A stretch of 64,000 bases of DNA. It comes from Tubiluchus corallicola (lineage: Eukaryota > Priapulida > Priapulimorpha > Priapulimorphida > Tubiluchidae). The notes under the pieces are model-generated. The model had not been told where the DNA came from and did not search any database. It saw only the letters and a program-made list of their open reading frames with translations. Location: positions 124,001 to 188,000 of the forward strand of contig JAQGDQ010000270.1 of the NCBI GenBank assembly GCA_030141605.1, read 5' to 3'. Position numbers and translations under genes: made by a program. Of this stretch, positions 28,730 to 38,815 are shown in pieces. Every line of letters starts with the position of its first letter. The stretch's first letter is position 1.

Positions 28730-29719
28730 TTATGAGTTTTGCTCCAGTCCTGTCTCTATGATATTTGTAATGACCTCTTTCAGAGTTGCTCCCATTGCAT
28801 TTATTTGTTGTGGTATAAAACTGGTTTCGGTCATTCCGGGCACAGTGTTTACCTCGAGAAAGAAAATTTCATCTTTTCTCAAGATATAATCGATTCTAAC
28901 TATTCCATTACAGTTACACAGGTCATATATTTTTGATGAAACCCTTTGTACCTCTTCTGTCAATTCACCTGATATTTGGGCAGGGGTGATTTCATCTGCC
29001 ATGCCGGGTATATATTTTGCTTCATAATTAAAGAATTCGTTTTTTGGGAGCACCTCCGTTACCGGGAATATGGTTTTTTTATTTCCTACTTTCATTACTC
29101 CACATGTAAGCTCTTTGCCTTCTATATATTCTTCAATCAACACTTCGTTCCCTTCAGTGAATGCTTTTTTTATTGCTGCGCTCAAGTCTTCTGCTTTTTT
29201 TACTTTTGTTACGCCAAAGCTTGAGCCTCCTGCGTTAGGCTTCACAAATAGGGGTGTGTCAAGTTTGTCGACAATCTCACTTATGGAGTAGTTGCTTTCT
29301 TTCGATAAAATATCAGACTTGGCTATTTTGATATCAAAGTTTCTGAGGTAATTGTTGCAGAAGAATTTGTTAAACGTAAGAGCAGAGGAGCAGGTATTGC
29401 AGGTTGAGTATGGTATTCCCATCACCTCGAAATAGCCCTGTAGTAGCCCATCTTCGCCGGGAGTCCCGTGAATAATTATATATGCATATTCAAATTTCAC
29501 TTTATGGTTGACATATTCAAATGAAAAGTCAGATTTGTTTACGCTGGCAACCTGCTCTCCGTCAACGATCACATGCCACTCTCCATGCTTCATATGTACC
29601 ATCCATGGAGTAAACTTCTCCCTGTCTACGGCATTAAAAACATTTACAGCGCTTTTGACTGACACTTTGTACTCTGAGGAGTTGCCACCTGCAACTATTG
29701 CAATATTTCTTTTTTCCAT
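28730..29719 (-). CDS. ddl: D-alanine--D-alanine ligase
   Basis: ATP-grasp ligase making the D-Ala-D-Ala end of peptidoglycan precursors. The 329-residue protein has IAIVAGGNSSEYKVSVKSA at the N-terminus, the substrate loop HGTPGEDGLLQGYFE, ATP-grasp motifs LFVKPNAGGSSFGVTKV and EEYIEGKELTCGV, and the metal-binding FFLEVNTVPGMTE. Length is normal. It is the last gene of a minus-strand run PASTA protein - rluD - ddl, spaced 55 bases after rluD. Confidence 0.95.
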   Translation of the reverse strand: MEKRNIAIVAGGNSSEYKVSVKSAVNVFNAVDREKFTPWMVHMKHGEWHVIVDGEQVASVNKSDFSFEYVNHKVKFEYAYIIIHGTPGEDGLLQGYFEVMGIPYSTCNTCSSALTFNKFFCNNYLRNFDIKIAKSDILSKESNYSISEIVDKLDTPLFVKPNAGGSSFGVTKVKKAEDLSAAIKKAFTEGNEVLIEEYIEGKELTCGVMKVGNKKTIFPVTEVLPKNEFFNYEAKYIPGMADEITPAQISGELTEEVQRVSSKIYDLCNCNGIVRIDYILRKDEIFFLEVNTVPGMTETSFIPQQINAMGATLKEVITNIIETGLEQNS

Positions 29720-29774
29720 CTATCGTTATAATAATAAGTTTTTTGTGTATAGCACTGGTAATCAGCTACACTTA

Positions 29775-30824
29775 TCAATGCCGATTTGATATATATGTTC
29801 TCCATTTTTCGATAACCTCTGTCATATCCTTTGGCAGCTCTGAATTAAATTCCATTTGTTCATCCGTATGGGGGTGTATAAATCCTAAAGAGCGGGCGTG
29901 AAGGGCCTGTCTGGGAATAATAGAAAAGCAGTTGTCAACAAACTGCTTGTATTTTGTAAAGGTTGTCCCCTTCAGTATCTTATCTCCACCATAGTTACTG
30001 TCATTGAATAGTGGATGTCCTATGTACTTCATGTGAACCCTTATCTGATGGGTTCTTCCTGTTTTTAATATACATTCAACCAGGCTTACATATCCCAGTT
30101 TTTCTACAACACGATAGTATGTTACAGCAGGTTTCCCAAAATCACCATCAGGGAAGACGGTAAATACCTGTCTGTTTTTCAAGCTTCTTCCTATGTTTCC
30201 CTCAATAGTTTCCTCCTCCTTTTTTGGACTTCCCCATACGAGTGCACTATACTTACGCTTTGTTGTTTTGTTAAAAAACTGCATTGCAAGATGGTTTTTT
30301 GCCTGCTCTGCTTTTGCAATAACCATCAATCCAGTGGTGTTTTTATCTATTCGGTGTACCAGCCCTGGGCGCGGGTCGTCTCCACTATATAGGGGCAGAT
30401 TTTTATATCTGTATGCCAGCGCATTTACAAGAGTTCCGGTATAGTTTCCGTGCCCGGGATGCACAACCATTCCGGCCTGTTTGTTTATTACCAGCAGGTG
30501 GTTATCCTCATACACTACATCCAATGGAATATTTTCAGGTATTATTTTTAATTCCCGCTTTGGATAGTCCATCACTATAGATATACTATCTTCCGGTTTT
30601 ATTTTATAGTTTGATTTTACAGCTATACCATTAACCAGCAAGCATGAGGCTTTGGCGGCAAGCTGTATCCTGCTCCGGGATATGGAGCTAAACCTGTTTA
30701 CCAGAAATTTATCTACACGTAAAGGTTTTTGCCCGGCATCAACGGTAATATTGTAGTGTTCAAAAAGCTCATTACCCTCTTCATTCATGCCATCTTCCGT
30801 AGTTACTTCATTCTGTTTGGACAT
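29775..30824 (-). CDS. rluD: Ribosomal large-subunit pseudouridine synthase RluD-like
   Basis: Converts uridines of 23S rRNA to pseudouridine. The 349-residue protein has an S4 RNA-binding domain (~33-95: LRVDKFLVNRFSSISRSRIQ) and the catalytic domain with the conserved PGLVHRIDKNTTGLMV, Asp160 being the nucleophile. The motif HQIRVHMKYIGHPLFND follows. Bacteroidota carry several RluA-family members, so the exact target site is not certain. Its start overlaps the end of the upstream PASTA gene by 17 bases, implying translational coupling. Confidence 0.92.
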   Translation of the reverse strand: MSKQNEVTTEDGMNEEGNELFEHYNITVDAGQKPLRVDKFLVNRFSSISRSRIQLAAKASCLLVNGIAVKSNYKIKPEDSISIVMDYPKRELKIIPENIPLDVVYEDNHLLVINKQAGMVVHPGHGNYTGTLVNALAYRYKNLPLYSGDDPRPGLVHRIDKNTTGLMVIAKAEQAKNHLAMQFFNKTTKRKYSALVWGSPKKEEETIEGNIGRSLKNRQVFTVFPDGDFGKPAVTYYRVVEKLGYVSLVECILKTGRTHQIRVHMKYIGHPLFNDSNYGGDKILKGTTFTKYKQFVDNCFSIIPRQALHARSLGFIHPHTDEQMEFNSELPKDMTEVIEKWRTYISNRH

Positions 30825-31632
30825 GAGGTGTTATGCTCTCTTTTAGGGGTTTAGTTTCTTGTTCTTTTATGCTTAGCAGCAGATTGATATGTGTTCCAAA
30901 AGAGATCTGCTTACTTGTTTCGGGAGATGGGGATTGCTCATATATGCGTGCATTTTTCATATCTTCAGGACCGGTTATTGTTCTATCGTAATTCACCGTT
31001 CCAACGTTTAATGATACATCTTGTAGTGCTCTTTTTGCTTCATCGAGTTTCATTCCTATCAGGTCTGGCACTTTGATTCTTCTCTCACCTATGATTTTAC
31101 CCACCACGAGGTCTATATTTGTGCCGATAGGTACAAGAGTTCCCTGGCTAGCATTTTTTCCGGATATTTTTTGTTCAAGAACAAGTTTATCAAACCTTGA
31201 TGGGCGAAATCTTACATTATTAAGCACCAATCCACTTGACTTAATTAAAACACGTGCCTGCCTGAGAGATACGTCTGTCAGTTTGGGTACTGTCGTTTTT
31301 TTGGGGTTTGGGGATGCGATAGTTAAATAAATTTTTCGTCCTTTTTTAATATAGTGTCCGGCCTGTGGGTTTTGTTCTACAACAGTTCCCGGAGTATAGG
31401 AGACATGGTATACAGAATCAACAACAACATACCTGACATTTTTTTTTGCCGCCATCAACCCTATATCTTTGCTATCCAGTCCGTAAAAGTTGGGAGTAGG
31501 AAAGGCTTCCCCATGGTTTGTAAATTTAGCCAAGAAGTGTAAAGTCAGCCATAGCAGCACTACAATAAACAGTATTGCCAATATTATATTGTAAAAAAAA
31601 GTTTTACTGGTAAGAAACTTTCTAAAGCTCAT
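30808..31632 (-). CDS. Membrane-anchored PASTA-domain protein
   Basis: A 274-residue protein with a short cytoplasmic head, one membrane helix (residues ~13-35, NIILAILFIVVLLWLTLHFL), and three PASTA domains outside (about 40-110, 111-180 and 185-265). The repeats show P-x-x-x-G and N-P-x-G-like words such as VVEQNPQAGHYIKKG. PASTA domains bind peptidoglycan fragments in other bacteria, usually attached to kinases or PBPs. Here there is no kinase or transpeptidase part. Its place ahead of rluD and ddl suggests a cell-wall link, which is inference. Confidence 0.88.
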   Translation of the reverse strand: MSFRKFLTSKTFFYNIILAILFIVVLLWLTLHFLAKFTNHGEAFPTPNFYGLDSKDIGLMAAKKNVRYVVVDSVYHVSYTPGTVVEQNPQAGHYIKKGRKIYLTIASPNPKKTTVPKLTDVSLRQARVLIKSSGLVLNNVRFRPSRFDKLVLEQKISGKNASQGTLVPIGTNIDLVVGKIIGERRIKVPDLIGMKLDEAKRALQDVSLNVGTVNYDRTITGPEDMKNARIYEQSPSPETSKQISFGTHINLLLSIKEQETKPLKESITPHVQTE

Positions 31633-31702
31633 AACAAATTGTTTGCCAGATTAAAAGGCGCATCTAGTGCACATTAATATATCTGTAAATTTAGTGAAAA
31701 AA

Positions 31703-32830
31703 TCAATCGTAGCACTTTATAATATTATACAGGGTGTCCCTTTCTGTAGGAGTATACCCTGCCTGTGATATCATGTTTATCAATTCTTCAGTGGTTGCTG
31801 TCGGGCTTTGTTCATCTGAGCCGGCCATAGAGTATATTTTTGTTGAGTCGTCAATTGTTCCGTCAAGGTCATCAACGCCAAATGACAAAGATAACTGTGC
31901 CACAGTTTTTCCAGTCATAGGCCAGTAGGCTTTTATATGGGGTATATTGTCGAGAAATAATCTGGAAATAGCATAATTCTTCATGTCTTCTGTCAAAGTT
32001 GCTTCGGCCACATGTGAATAAGCGTTGTTATGGTGTTTGAATTTTAGAGGGATAAACGCATTAAATCCGTTTGTTCTGTCTTGTAAGTTACGCAGGCATG
32101 TCATGTGAGCGATGCGTTGTTCATAGTTTTCCAGTAACCCGTAAAGCATAGTGGAGTTGGAGGGAATATCAAGTTTGTGCGCCTCCTCATGAATTTCTAA
32201 CCAACGAAGTGAGCCTATTTTCTCCGGACATATTTTGCGTCGTAATTTTTCATCAAATATTTCAGCGCCTCCTCCGGGAAGAGATCCTACTCCTGCATTT
32301 TTCAACATTGACAGCCCATGCGATAGAGATACATTGGAGATATTTATCATGTGGTCTATCTCTACAGCCGTAAATGCTTTTATGTGAACATCAGGCAGGG
32401 CTGATTTAATTTTGCCAATGAGTTCTGTATAGAAGTGTATGTCGCGTTCGGGGTGAACACCTCCAACTATGTGAACCTCACTTACATTTGTTCCGACATA
32501 TTTTTCAGCTTTCAATAGTATGTCATCTATATCTGACTCCCAACTCCCTTTTTCTCCTTTTTCGCGACGAAAAGAGCAAAAAGAGCACCTGTTGAGACAT
32601 ATATTGGTCGGCTCGATATGAAAATTGCGATTAAAAAAAGCGTTATTGTCGTTTATTTTTTTCCTGGTATAACTTGACAGAATTGATAGAAAAGGCAGAT
32701 CTCCTTCCAGGTAAAGCAGCAGAGCATCCTCTTCCGTTATCCTTTTACCCTTCAGCGTCTTTTTTGCAACATCCATAAGGCCGGGAGTACTTACATGTTG
32801 CTCCAGTAGTGGAAGCAGGTAGTTTGTCAT
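31703..32830 (-). CDS. mqnE: Aminofutalosine synthase MqnE (radical SAM)
   Basis: Radical SAM enzyme of the futalosine menaquinone pathway, joining the enolpyruvyl ether product to S-adenosylmethionine-derived adenosine. The 375-residue protein has the cluster motif C78-x3-C82-x2-C85 (ICLNRCSFCSF), the HIVGGVHPERD strand, GLSMLKNAGVGSLPGGGAEI and the C-terminal DDLDGTIDDSTKIYSMAG seen in the MqnE/MqnC group. MqnE fits better than MqnC on the C-terminal AGYTPTERDTLY, but the distinction is from memory. No other mqn gene is in the window. Confidence 0.87.
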   Translation of the reverse strand: MTNYLLPLLEQHVSTPGLMDVAKKTLKGKRITEEDALLLYLEGDLPFLSILSSYTRKKINDNNAFFNRNFHIEPTNICLNRCSFCSFRREKGEKGSWESDIDDILLKAEKYVGTNVSEVHIVGGVHPERDIHFYTELIGKIKSALPDVHIKAFTAVEIDHMINISNVSLSHGLSMLKNAGVGSLPGGGAEIFDEKLRRKICPEKIGSLRWLEIHEEAHKLDIPSNSTMLYGLLENYEQRIAHMTCLRNLQDRTNGFNAFIPLKFKHHNNAYSHVAEATLTEDMKNYAISRLFLDNIPHIKAYWPMTGKTVAQLSLSFGVDDLDGTIDDSTKIYSMAGSDEQSPTATTEELINMISQAGYTPTERDTLYNIIKCYD

Positions 32831-32963
32831 TGCGCCAGGTGAAAATTTATAATATTACAACCCCTTTTTGTATGGTTCTGTACTTTCCTGTGAAACCACA
32901 AAAGGTAAAGAACATTCTGCCCCTTACCTTTTATTGTAAAACTGTATGACTATTTCTTTTTGC

Positions 32964-33122
32964 CTATCTCTTATGGCGCGACTCATCGGAAACGGTCAAT
33001 TTTTTGCGTCCTTTTGCACGACGGGATTTTAGCACCTTACGGCCACCCACTGTAGACATTCTGTCGCGAAACCCGTGCTTGTTTCTTCTTTTTCTATTAC
33101 TTGGTTGAAATGTCCGTTTCAT
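32964..33122 (-). CDS. rpmH: 50S ribosomal protein L34
   Basis: A 52-residue highly basic protein, [20 protein letters not shown] onward, with the conserved [20 protein letters not shown]. This is the unmistakable L34 sequence, with a slightly longer C-terminal tail ([10 protein letters not shown]) than the E. coli protein. It is transcribed towards mqnE. No rnpA or dnaA is adjacent. Confidence 0.97.
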   Translation of the reverse strand: MKRTFQPSNRKRRNKHGFRDRMSTVGGRKVLKSRRAKGRKKLTVSDESRHKR

Positions 33123-33340
33123 ATCCTTATGTTTCCCAATTAATACTTTTAACTATAAACCTGCGCGATCTTAATCTTTAAAATCACAAACTGCCAAGTT
33201 GCAAAAATAAGTTTTTTTTTTGTAGGTGCAAATGTTATAACCTGCCAGTTGGATATTATAAGTTTAGCCACTCCTCAGCCTGTTAAAGAAATAACAGGAT
33301 TTTGAAGAGGTGAGGATGCCAAAAAGCACGTTATATAAGG
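33123..33340. other. rpmH upstream region
   Basis: Intergenic. TATTTTTG-like words on the minus strand around 33205-33215 could serve rpmH, but spacing to a -33 element is unclear. No gene is seen. Confidence 0.4.
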
Positions 33341-33459
33341 GCTTTACAAGATATAACTTTTGATTCGGATTGAGAAAATTCAATGGTGAACCACCCTTTG
33401 TCGAAGCAAATGGGAGTTTTGAAAAAAATATTTAATAAAAGGGTGAGTTCTGTAAAGAG
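33341..33459 (-). repeat. Dispersed repeat, copy B (inverted)
   Basis: Read on the minus strand it runs ctctttacagaactc, TTTTATTAAATATTTTTTTC, AAAACTCCCATTTGC, GGTTCACCATTGAATTTTCT, GAATCAAAAGTTATA, cttgtaaagc. It is the only clear copy in the opposite orientation to the others. Confidence 0.75.
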
Positions 33460-33642
33460 TTCATTCCAATTTTTGATCGATTTTACCTTATAATTACCTG
33501 CTTACTGTTCTTTTGGAGAACGTATCAATTCTTTTTACTTTTGGCATATCTGAATTTTGGCTACAGTGTAATTTACATGGCAAGTGATTGGCCAATTGAT
33601 GCACTGTTGCTGTAGGTTGTAATTTTTAAAGCAATAGATCAA

Positions 33643-34575
33643 ATGAAGCTAAATCGTCGTTCGTTTTTGTCATCTGCTGCCTTGGGGGCAGGAGCAGTTG
33701 CACTTCCTTCAATGAAACCTGCAAGCCCTTTGGTACCACTAAAAAAACGTACAAAGTTTGCCGTTTCCACGTATTCTTATTGGCATTTTCGTGATCCCAA
33801 GGTTTCGATTGAAACGGTAATAGATAAGGCCTCAGAGTATGGGTTGGAGGGTGTAGATATTCTTCATCGCCAGATGGATGGTGAGGATAATGCTTATTTG
33901 CAGGGGTTGAAGAGGCACGCTTTTGTAAATGGAGTAGACCTGGTTTCTCTTTCTATTCATCAGGACTTTGTGTCGCCTGATCCGGAAGAGTTGAAGAGAC
34001 ATATTGATCATACGATAAGGTGTATAGAGTTGGCGTACAAAATGGGCATTCCATGCATCAGGCTGAATTCAGGCAGGTGGGGAACCCGCAGCTCTTTTAA
34101 TGACCTGATGGCGCATCGCGGTATTGAAGACCCGATTCCCGGTTATACGGAGGACGATGCTTTTAAGTGGTGTATTGACAGTATTGAGAAGTGTCTGCCT
34201 AAAGCAAAAGAGTGTGGGGTTATCCTTGCTTTAGAGAACCATTGGGGGCTATCATCAACACCAGAGGGGATGCTTCGTATTAAAAGTGCTATTGATTCGC
34301 CGTGGCTAGGTTTTCTCTTAGATACGGGTAATTTTTTGGAAGATCCGTACGACAAGCTGGAGATGATAGCGCCACAGGCTGTGTTTGTTCAGGCAAAAAC
34401 CTATTATGGTGGTGGAGAGTGGTACACCCTTGATTTAGATTATAAGCGTATTGCGGGAATTCTTTCGGATGCCGGCTTTAATGGGTATGTGTCTCTTGAG
34501 TTTGAGGGAAAGGCCCCGGCAGATGAGGGTGTGCCTAAAAGTATAAAAATGCTGAGAAAGGCATTTGGTAGTTAA
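33643..34575 (+). CDS. Tat-exported TIM-barrel protein (xylose isomerase-like)
   Basis: A 310-residue protein with a twin-arginine signal at the N-terminus (NRRSFLSSAALGAGAVALPS, Arg5-Arg6) and a sugar phosphate isomerase/epimerase-type barrel: STYSYWHFRDP, GLEGVDILH, LVSLSIHQDF, PCIRLNSGRWG, VILALENHWG, GFLLDTGNF and YVSLEFEG. The Glu, Asp/His and Glu positions typical of metal-binding members are present. The substrate is unknown. It sits just before mutA, 52 bases away, but a separate promoter for mutA lies over its stop codon. Confidence 0.85.
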   Translation: MKLNRRSFLSSAALGAGAVALPSMKPASPLVPLKKRTKFAVSTYSYWHFRDPKVSIETVIDKASEYGLEGVDILHRQMDGEDNAYLQGLKRHAFVNGVDLVSLSIHQDFVSPDPEELKRHIDHTIRCIELAYKMGIPCIRLNSGRWGTRSSFNDLMAHRGIEDPIPGYTEDDAFKWCIDSIEKCLPKAKECGVILALENHWGLSSTPEGMLRIKSAIDSPWLGFLLDTGNFLEDPYDKLEMIAPQAVFVQAKTYYGGGEWYTLDLDYKRIAGILSDAGFNGYVSLEFEGKAPADEGVPKSIKMLRKAFGS

Positions 34576-34594
34576 AGGCAGAGGAGTAACTTTG
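34564..34594 (+). promoter_or_regulatory. Promoter for mutA-mutB
   Basis: TTTG at 34564-34567, inside the end of the preceding gene, and TAACTTTG at 34587-34594, with a 19-base spacer. This is one of the best matches to the Bacteroidota consensus in the window. Confidence 0.65.
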
Positions 34595-34627
34595 CAGCCA
34601 GTTTTTATTTAATAGTTATACCGTGCT

Positions 34628-36592
34628 ATGGCAGAAGAAAATATAAATATATTGAATGATTTTCCTCCTGTTTCAACTAAGGAGTGGGAGGACAAAATAG
34701 CCTCTGACCTAAAGGGTAAGGATTATGAGAGAGCTCTTGTATGGAAAACAAACGAGGGGTTTAATGTGCACCCTTATTATAGAAGAGGGGATATTGAAAA
34801 GGTGGGAGATACTAATGCTCACTCAGGAGAGCCCTCATATTTGTGTGACAGCAACAAAAGTGGTAACGCTTGGCTGATAAGGCAGGATATTATGGTTGAA
34901 GATGTTGCCACTGCGAATAAGAAGGCAGCTGCTCTTTTAGACAAGGGTGTTAATTCACTGGGATTTGTGTTTGAAGGGTGCTCAAAGCTTACCATTCGCG
35001 ATCTTGATATTTTGCTTAGTGGCATTTGTCTTGAGGCTGTTGAGGTGAATTTGGTGTGTAATTGTGTCAATTTATTGTATGCCAGAGTTTTTGCTGAGTA
35101 TATAAGGAAAAATAGCTCTGATAAGTCCAAAGTTAAGGCTTCTGTGAGTGTTGATCCTATTAGCGATTTTATGCTGACCGGCAGGTTTTATTCAGATGAG
35201 GGGGCGGTTTTTTCAGATGTGAAGAGTCTGGTGGAGGATACTTCCGATATTATTGGGATGAGTACGATCTCTGTAGCGGGGAAAAATTTCAGTAATGCAG
35301 GTTCCTCTATTGTACAGGAGCTGGCGTTTTCACTTGCTATGGGGGTAGAGTACCTTACCAACATTACGGATGCGGGTGTTGATGCAGGTATTGTTGCTCC
35401 CAAGATGCGTTTTAACCTGGGGGTTAGCAGTAATTATTTTATGGAGTTGGCAAAGCTGCGTGCGGGGAGGATGTTGTGGGCTCGGATTGTGGGAGCATTT
35501 AAGCCAAAATGCAACTGTCCTGAGTGGTGCTGTGCGAAGGAGAAGTGTTGTGATGGGGAGGTGTGCCGGTGTGCCGGTAAAATGCATATCCATTCCGAAA
35601 CTTCGGTGTGGAACAAGACTGTGTATGATCCATATGTCAACATGCTAAGAACACAGACGGAGGCTATGTCGGCTTCTTTAGGCGGGACCAACTCTTTGAC
35701 GGTGTTGCCATTCAATGTTACTTATGAGGATCCTACCGAGTTTTCCGAGCGTATAGCACGCAATCAGCAGATATTGCTAAAAGAGGAGTCCCATTTTGAT
35801 AAGGTTGCCGACCCGGCAGCAGGGTCATATTATATAGAGTTCCTTACTACATCAATTGCGAAAGAGGCCTGGGAGCTGTTTATGAAGGTGCAGGATAAGG
35901 GCGGTTTTATCGCTGCTTTTTATGAAGGTTTTATTCAGTCTGAGATAGGTTCCATGGCTGAAAAAAGACGTAATAATGTGGCTACGAGAAAGGAGAATTT
36001 ACTGGGTGTGAATCAATTTCCTGATTTTACGGAATATATTGATAGTGAGGTTAACTCACAGCTATTTGAAGTAGAGGAGAGGGCTGTGGAGGGAGCAAAG
36101 GCTGAGACTTTGAAGCTTTTCCGTGGTGCCAGAGATTTGGAAGCGCTGCGATATGCGACAGATAGGCACGCCAGAGATAATAAGCGCCCGGTAGCCTTTA
36201 TGCTTACCATAGGCAATTTGGCTATGCGCAAGGCGAGGGCTCAGTTTTCATGTAACTTTTTTGCTGTTGCAGGCTATAAGGTTATTGATAATAATGGGTT
36301 TAAAACAGTGGGGGAGGGTGTTGAGGCAGCCAAAGCTGCAAGTGCGGATATAGTTGTAATGTGCAGCTCCGATGATGAATACGCCAGTTTGGCGCCTGCC
36401 GCTTTTGAGCAGCTGGGGAGCGATGTAGTGTTTGTGGTAGCAGGAGCGCCTGCCTGTGCTGGCGATCTCAAATCTGTTGGTGTTGAGAACTTTATTAATG
36501 TAAAGACAAATTTGCTGAGTGCACTGAAAGAGTACAATGCAAAGCTAGGGGTGAAAATAAAAGACTGTTGTAAAAGCGGGGAAGGTTGTTGA
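34628..36592 (+). CDS. mutA: Methylmalonyl-CoA mutase small subunit MutA
   Basis: Non-catalytic partner of the cobalamin-dependent mutase interconverting succinyl-CoA and methylmalonyl-CoA in the propionate pathway. The 654-residue protein has a barrel domain (DFPPVSTKEWEDKIASDLKG, later YDPYVNMLRTQTEAMSASLG, DPAAGSYYIE) and a degenerate cobalamin-type C-terminal domain lacking D-x-H-x-x-G, as expected. Between the barrel segments it carries a compact cysteine cluster: Cys295, 297, 301, 302, 307, 308, 313 and 315. The C-terminus has Cys647, 648 and 654. These look able to bind metal or form disulfides. mutB follows 29 bases later. Confidence 0.93.
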   Translation: MAEENINILNDFPPVSTKEWEDKIASDLKGKDYERALVWKTNEGFNVHPYYRRGDIEKVGDTNAHSGEPSYLCDSNKSGNAWLIRQDIMVEDVATANKKAAALLDKGVNSLGFVFEGCSKLTIRDLDILLSGICLEAVEVNLVCNCVNLLYARVFAEYIRKNSSDKSKVKASVSVDPISDFMLTGRFYSDEGAVFSDVKSLVEDTSDIIGMSTISVAGKNFSNAGSSIVQELAFSLAMGVEYLTNITDAGVDAGIVAPKMRFNLGVSSNYFMELAKLRAGRMLWARIVGAFKPKCNCPEWCCAKEKCCDGEVCRCAGKMHIHSETSVWNKTVYDPYVNMLRTQTEAMSASLGGTNSLTVLPFNVTYEDPTEFSERIARNQQILLKEESHFDKVADPAAGSYYIEFLTTSIAKEAWELFMKVQDKGGFIAAFYEGFIQSEIGSMAEKRRNNVATRKENLLGVNQFPDFTEYIDSEVNSQLFEVEERAVEGAKAETLKLFRGARDLEALRYATDRHARDNKRPVAFMLTIGNLAMRKARAQFSCNFFAVAGYKVIDNNGFKTVGEGVEAAKAASADIVVMCSSDDEYASLAPAAFEQLGSDVVFVVAGAPACAGDLKSVGVENFINVKTNLLSALKEYNAKLGVKIKDCCKSGEGC

Positions 36593-36621
36593 AATTAACT
36601 TTTTAAATTGAATAGAGATTC

Positions 36622-38769
36622 ATGAGTCCAAACTTTAAAGATATAGATATTGATGCGTATATAAAAGCACACTGTTCGACAGCTAGATGTGGTGAGAGTG
36701 GAGATGGGCAAAGCTGGGTAACACCGGAGCAAATTCCTGTAAATAGTGCTTACTCGAAGAAAGATATTGAGGGTATAGAGCATCTTGACTATGCGGCGGG
36801 GTTGCCTCCTTTTCTTCGCGGCCCTTATTCTGCAATGTACGCTATGCGTCCGTGGACAGTGCGCCAATATGCTGGTTTTTCCACAGCCGAAGAGTCAAAC
36901 GCATTTTATCGTCGTAATCTTGCAGCAGGACAGAAGGGGCTGTCTGTTGCATTTGACTTGGCTACTCACCGTGGGTATGATTCTGATCACCCCCGTGTTA
37001 TTGGGGATGTAGGGAAGGCGGGTGTTGCCATTGATTCGATTCTGGACATGAAAGTTCTTTTCGATCAGATTCCTCTGGACAAGATGTCTGTTTCCATGAC
37101 GATGAACGGAGCGGTGTTGCCTGTAATGGCGTTTTATATCGTTACTGCTCTTGAGCAGGGAGCAACAATGGAGCAGCTTGCCGGCACTATCCAAAATGAT
37201 ATTTTAAAGGAGTTCATGGTGCGCAACACATATATATACCCACCGGAATTCTCAATGAAGATTATTGCCGATATATTTGAGTTTACCTCTAAACATATGC
37301 CCCGGTTCAATTCTATATCTATTTCCGGCTACCATATGCAGGAAGCAGGAGCAACAGCTGATATTGAGATGGCATATACTTTGGCAGATGGGCTGGATTA
37401 TATCCGCACAGGTATCAAAGCCGGCCTGGATGTAGATGCTTTTGCCCCCAGGCTATCATTTTTTTGGGCTGTTGGGATGAACCACTTTATGGAGATTGCA
37501 AAGATGCGTGCGGCACGTATGGTTTGGGCCAAACTGGTGAAGCAGTTTAATCCCAAGAATACCAAATCTATGGCGTTGCGTACTCATTCGCAGACATCAG
37601 GGTGGTCGCTTACAGAGCAGGACCCTTTCAATAATGTGGGGCGCACCTGTATTGAAGCGATGGGTGCGGTGCTGGGGCACACGCAGTCGTTACATACTAA
37701 CGCGCTTGATGAGGCCATTGCCCTTCCAACCGATTTTTCCGCCCGTATTGCGAGAAACACACAGTTATATATTCAGCAGGAGACAGAGGTTTGCCGCTCT
37801 CTTGATCCATGGGCAGGCTCATATTATGTTGAGTCTCTCACAAAAGAGCTGGCAGATAAAGCGTGGAAGCTTATTGGAGAGGTTGAGGAGCTTGGAGGCA
37901 TGGCTAAGGCTATTGAGACGGGAGTTCCCAAGATGCGTATTGAAGAGGCTGCCGCTCGTGCACAGGGGCGCATTGATTCCCGTTCTCAGACAATTGTGGG
38001 GGTTAATAAGTATTGTCTGGAAAAAGAGGATCCTATAGATATACTTGAAATTGATAATACATCTGTTCGCCAGGCTCAGCTTGAGCGCTTGAAGAAGCTT
38101 CGGACAGAGCGTAATGAGGAGGAGGCACAGGCAGCAATTAAAGCGATTGAGAAATGTGCTGCTTCAGGCAAAGGGAACTTGCTTGAGCTTGCAGTTGAAG
38201 CGGCAAAGAAGCGCGCCTCTTTAGGGGAAATTTCATATGCCTGTGAGAAGTCGGCAGGGCGTTATAAAGCAATAATAAGAACTATTTCAGGAGTGTATTC
38301 ATCAGAGACAAGTAAAGGTAAAGAGTTTAAGGAGGTTGTTAAGCTTGTTAAGCAGTTTGCTGATAAAGAGGGTAGGCAGCCACGTATTATGATTGCTAAA
38401 ATGGGACAGGATGGACATGATCGTGGCGCAAAAGTTGTGGCGACCGGTTATGCAGATCTAGGTTTTGATGTTGATATGGGTCCCCTGTTTCAAACACCTG
38501 AGGAGGCTGCTAAGCAGGCAGTGGAAAATGATGTTCATGTGATGGGAATATCTTCTCTTGCAGCGGGGCATAAAACGCTTGTGCCTGCCGCTATTGCAGA
38601 GCTTAAAAAGCTTGGGCGTGAGGATATAATGATAGTAGTTGGCGGTGTTATACCTCCTCAGGACTACCAGAGTCTTTATGACGCGGGAGTTGTTGCTATT
38701 TTTGGACCCGGAGCATCTATTGTTGAAGCGGGAAGGAAAATATTGAAGATATTGCTGGCAACGTATTAA
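36622..38769 (+). CDS. mutB: Methylmalonyl-CoA mutase large subunit MutB
   Basis: Catalytic subunit of adenosylcobalamin-dependent methylmalonyl-CoA mutase. The 715-residue protein has the substrate-barrel motifs [20 protein letters not shown] and [40 protein letters not shown], and the C-terminal cobalamin domain with [11 protein letters not shown] (D-x-H-x-x-G, His as axial ligand), [15 protein letters not shown] and [11 protein letters not shown]. Full length. With mutA it forms a two-gene operon. Neither the epimerase nor the MeaB chaperone is in the window. Together with metH this shows the organism relies on cobalamin. Confidence 0.97.
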   Translation: MSPNFKDIDIDAYIKAHCSTARCGESGDGQSWVTPEQIPVNSAYSKKDIEGIEHLDYAAGLPPFLRGPYSAMYAMRPWTVRQYAGFSTAEESNAFYRRNLAAGQKGLSVAFDLATHRGYDSDHPRVIGDVGKAGVAIDSILDMKVLFDQIPLDKMSVSMTMNGAVLPVMAFYIVTALEQGATMEQLAGTIQNDILKEFMVRNTYIYPPEFSMKIIADIFEFTSKHMPRFNSISISGYHMQEAGATADIEMAYTLADGLDYIRTGIKAGLDVDAFAPRLSFFWAVGMNHFMEIAKMRAARMVWAKLVKQFNPKNTKSMALRTHSQTSGWSLTEQDPFNNVGRTCIEAMGAVLGHTQSLHTNALDEAIALPTDFSARIARNTQLYIQQETEVCRSLDPWAGSYYVESLTKELADKAWKLIGEVEELGGMAKAIETGVPKMRIEEAAARAQGRIDSRSQTIVGVNKYCLEKEDPIDILEIDNTSVRQAQLERLKKLRTERNEEEAQAAIKAIEKCAASGKGNLLELAVEAAKKRASLGEISYACEKSAGRYKAIIRTISGVYSSETSKGKEFKEVVKLVKQFADKEGRQPRIMIAKMGQDGHDRGAKVVATGYADLGFDVDMGPLFQTPEEAAKQAVENDVHVMGISSLAAGHKTLVPAAIAELKKLGREDIMIVVGGVIPPQDYQSLYDAGVVAIFGPGASIVEAGRKILKILLATY

Positions 38770-38815
38770 GTTATATAATCAAGTAGTTTTAGAGTAGTAA
38801 CAAGCGTAAAGCGAA

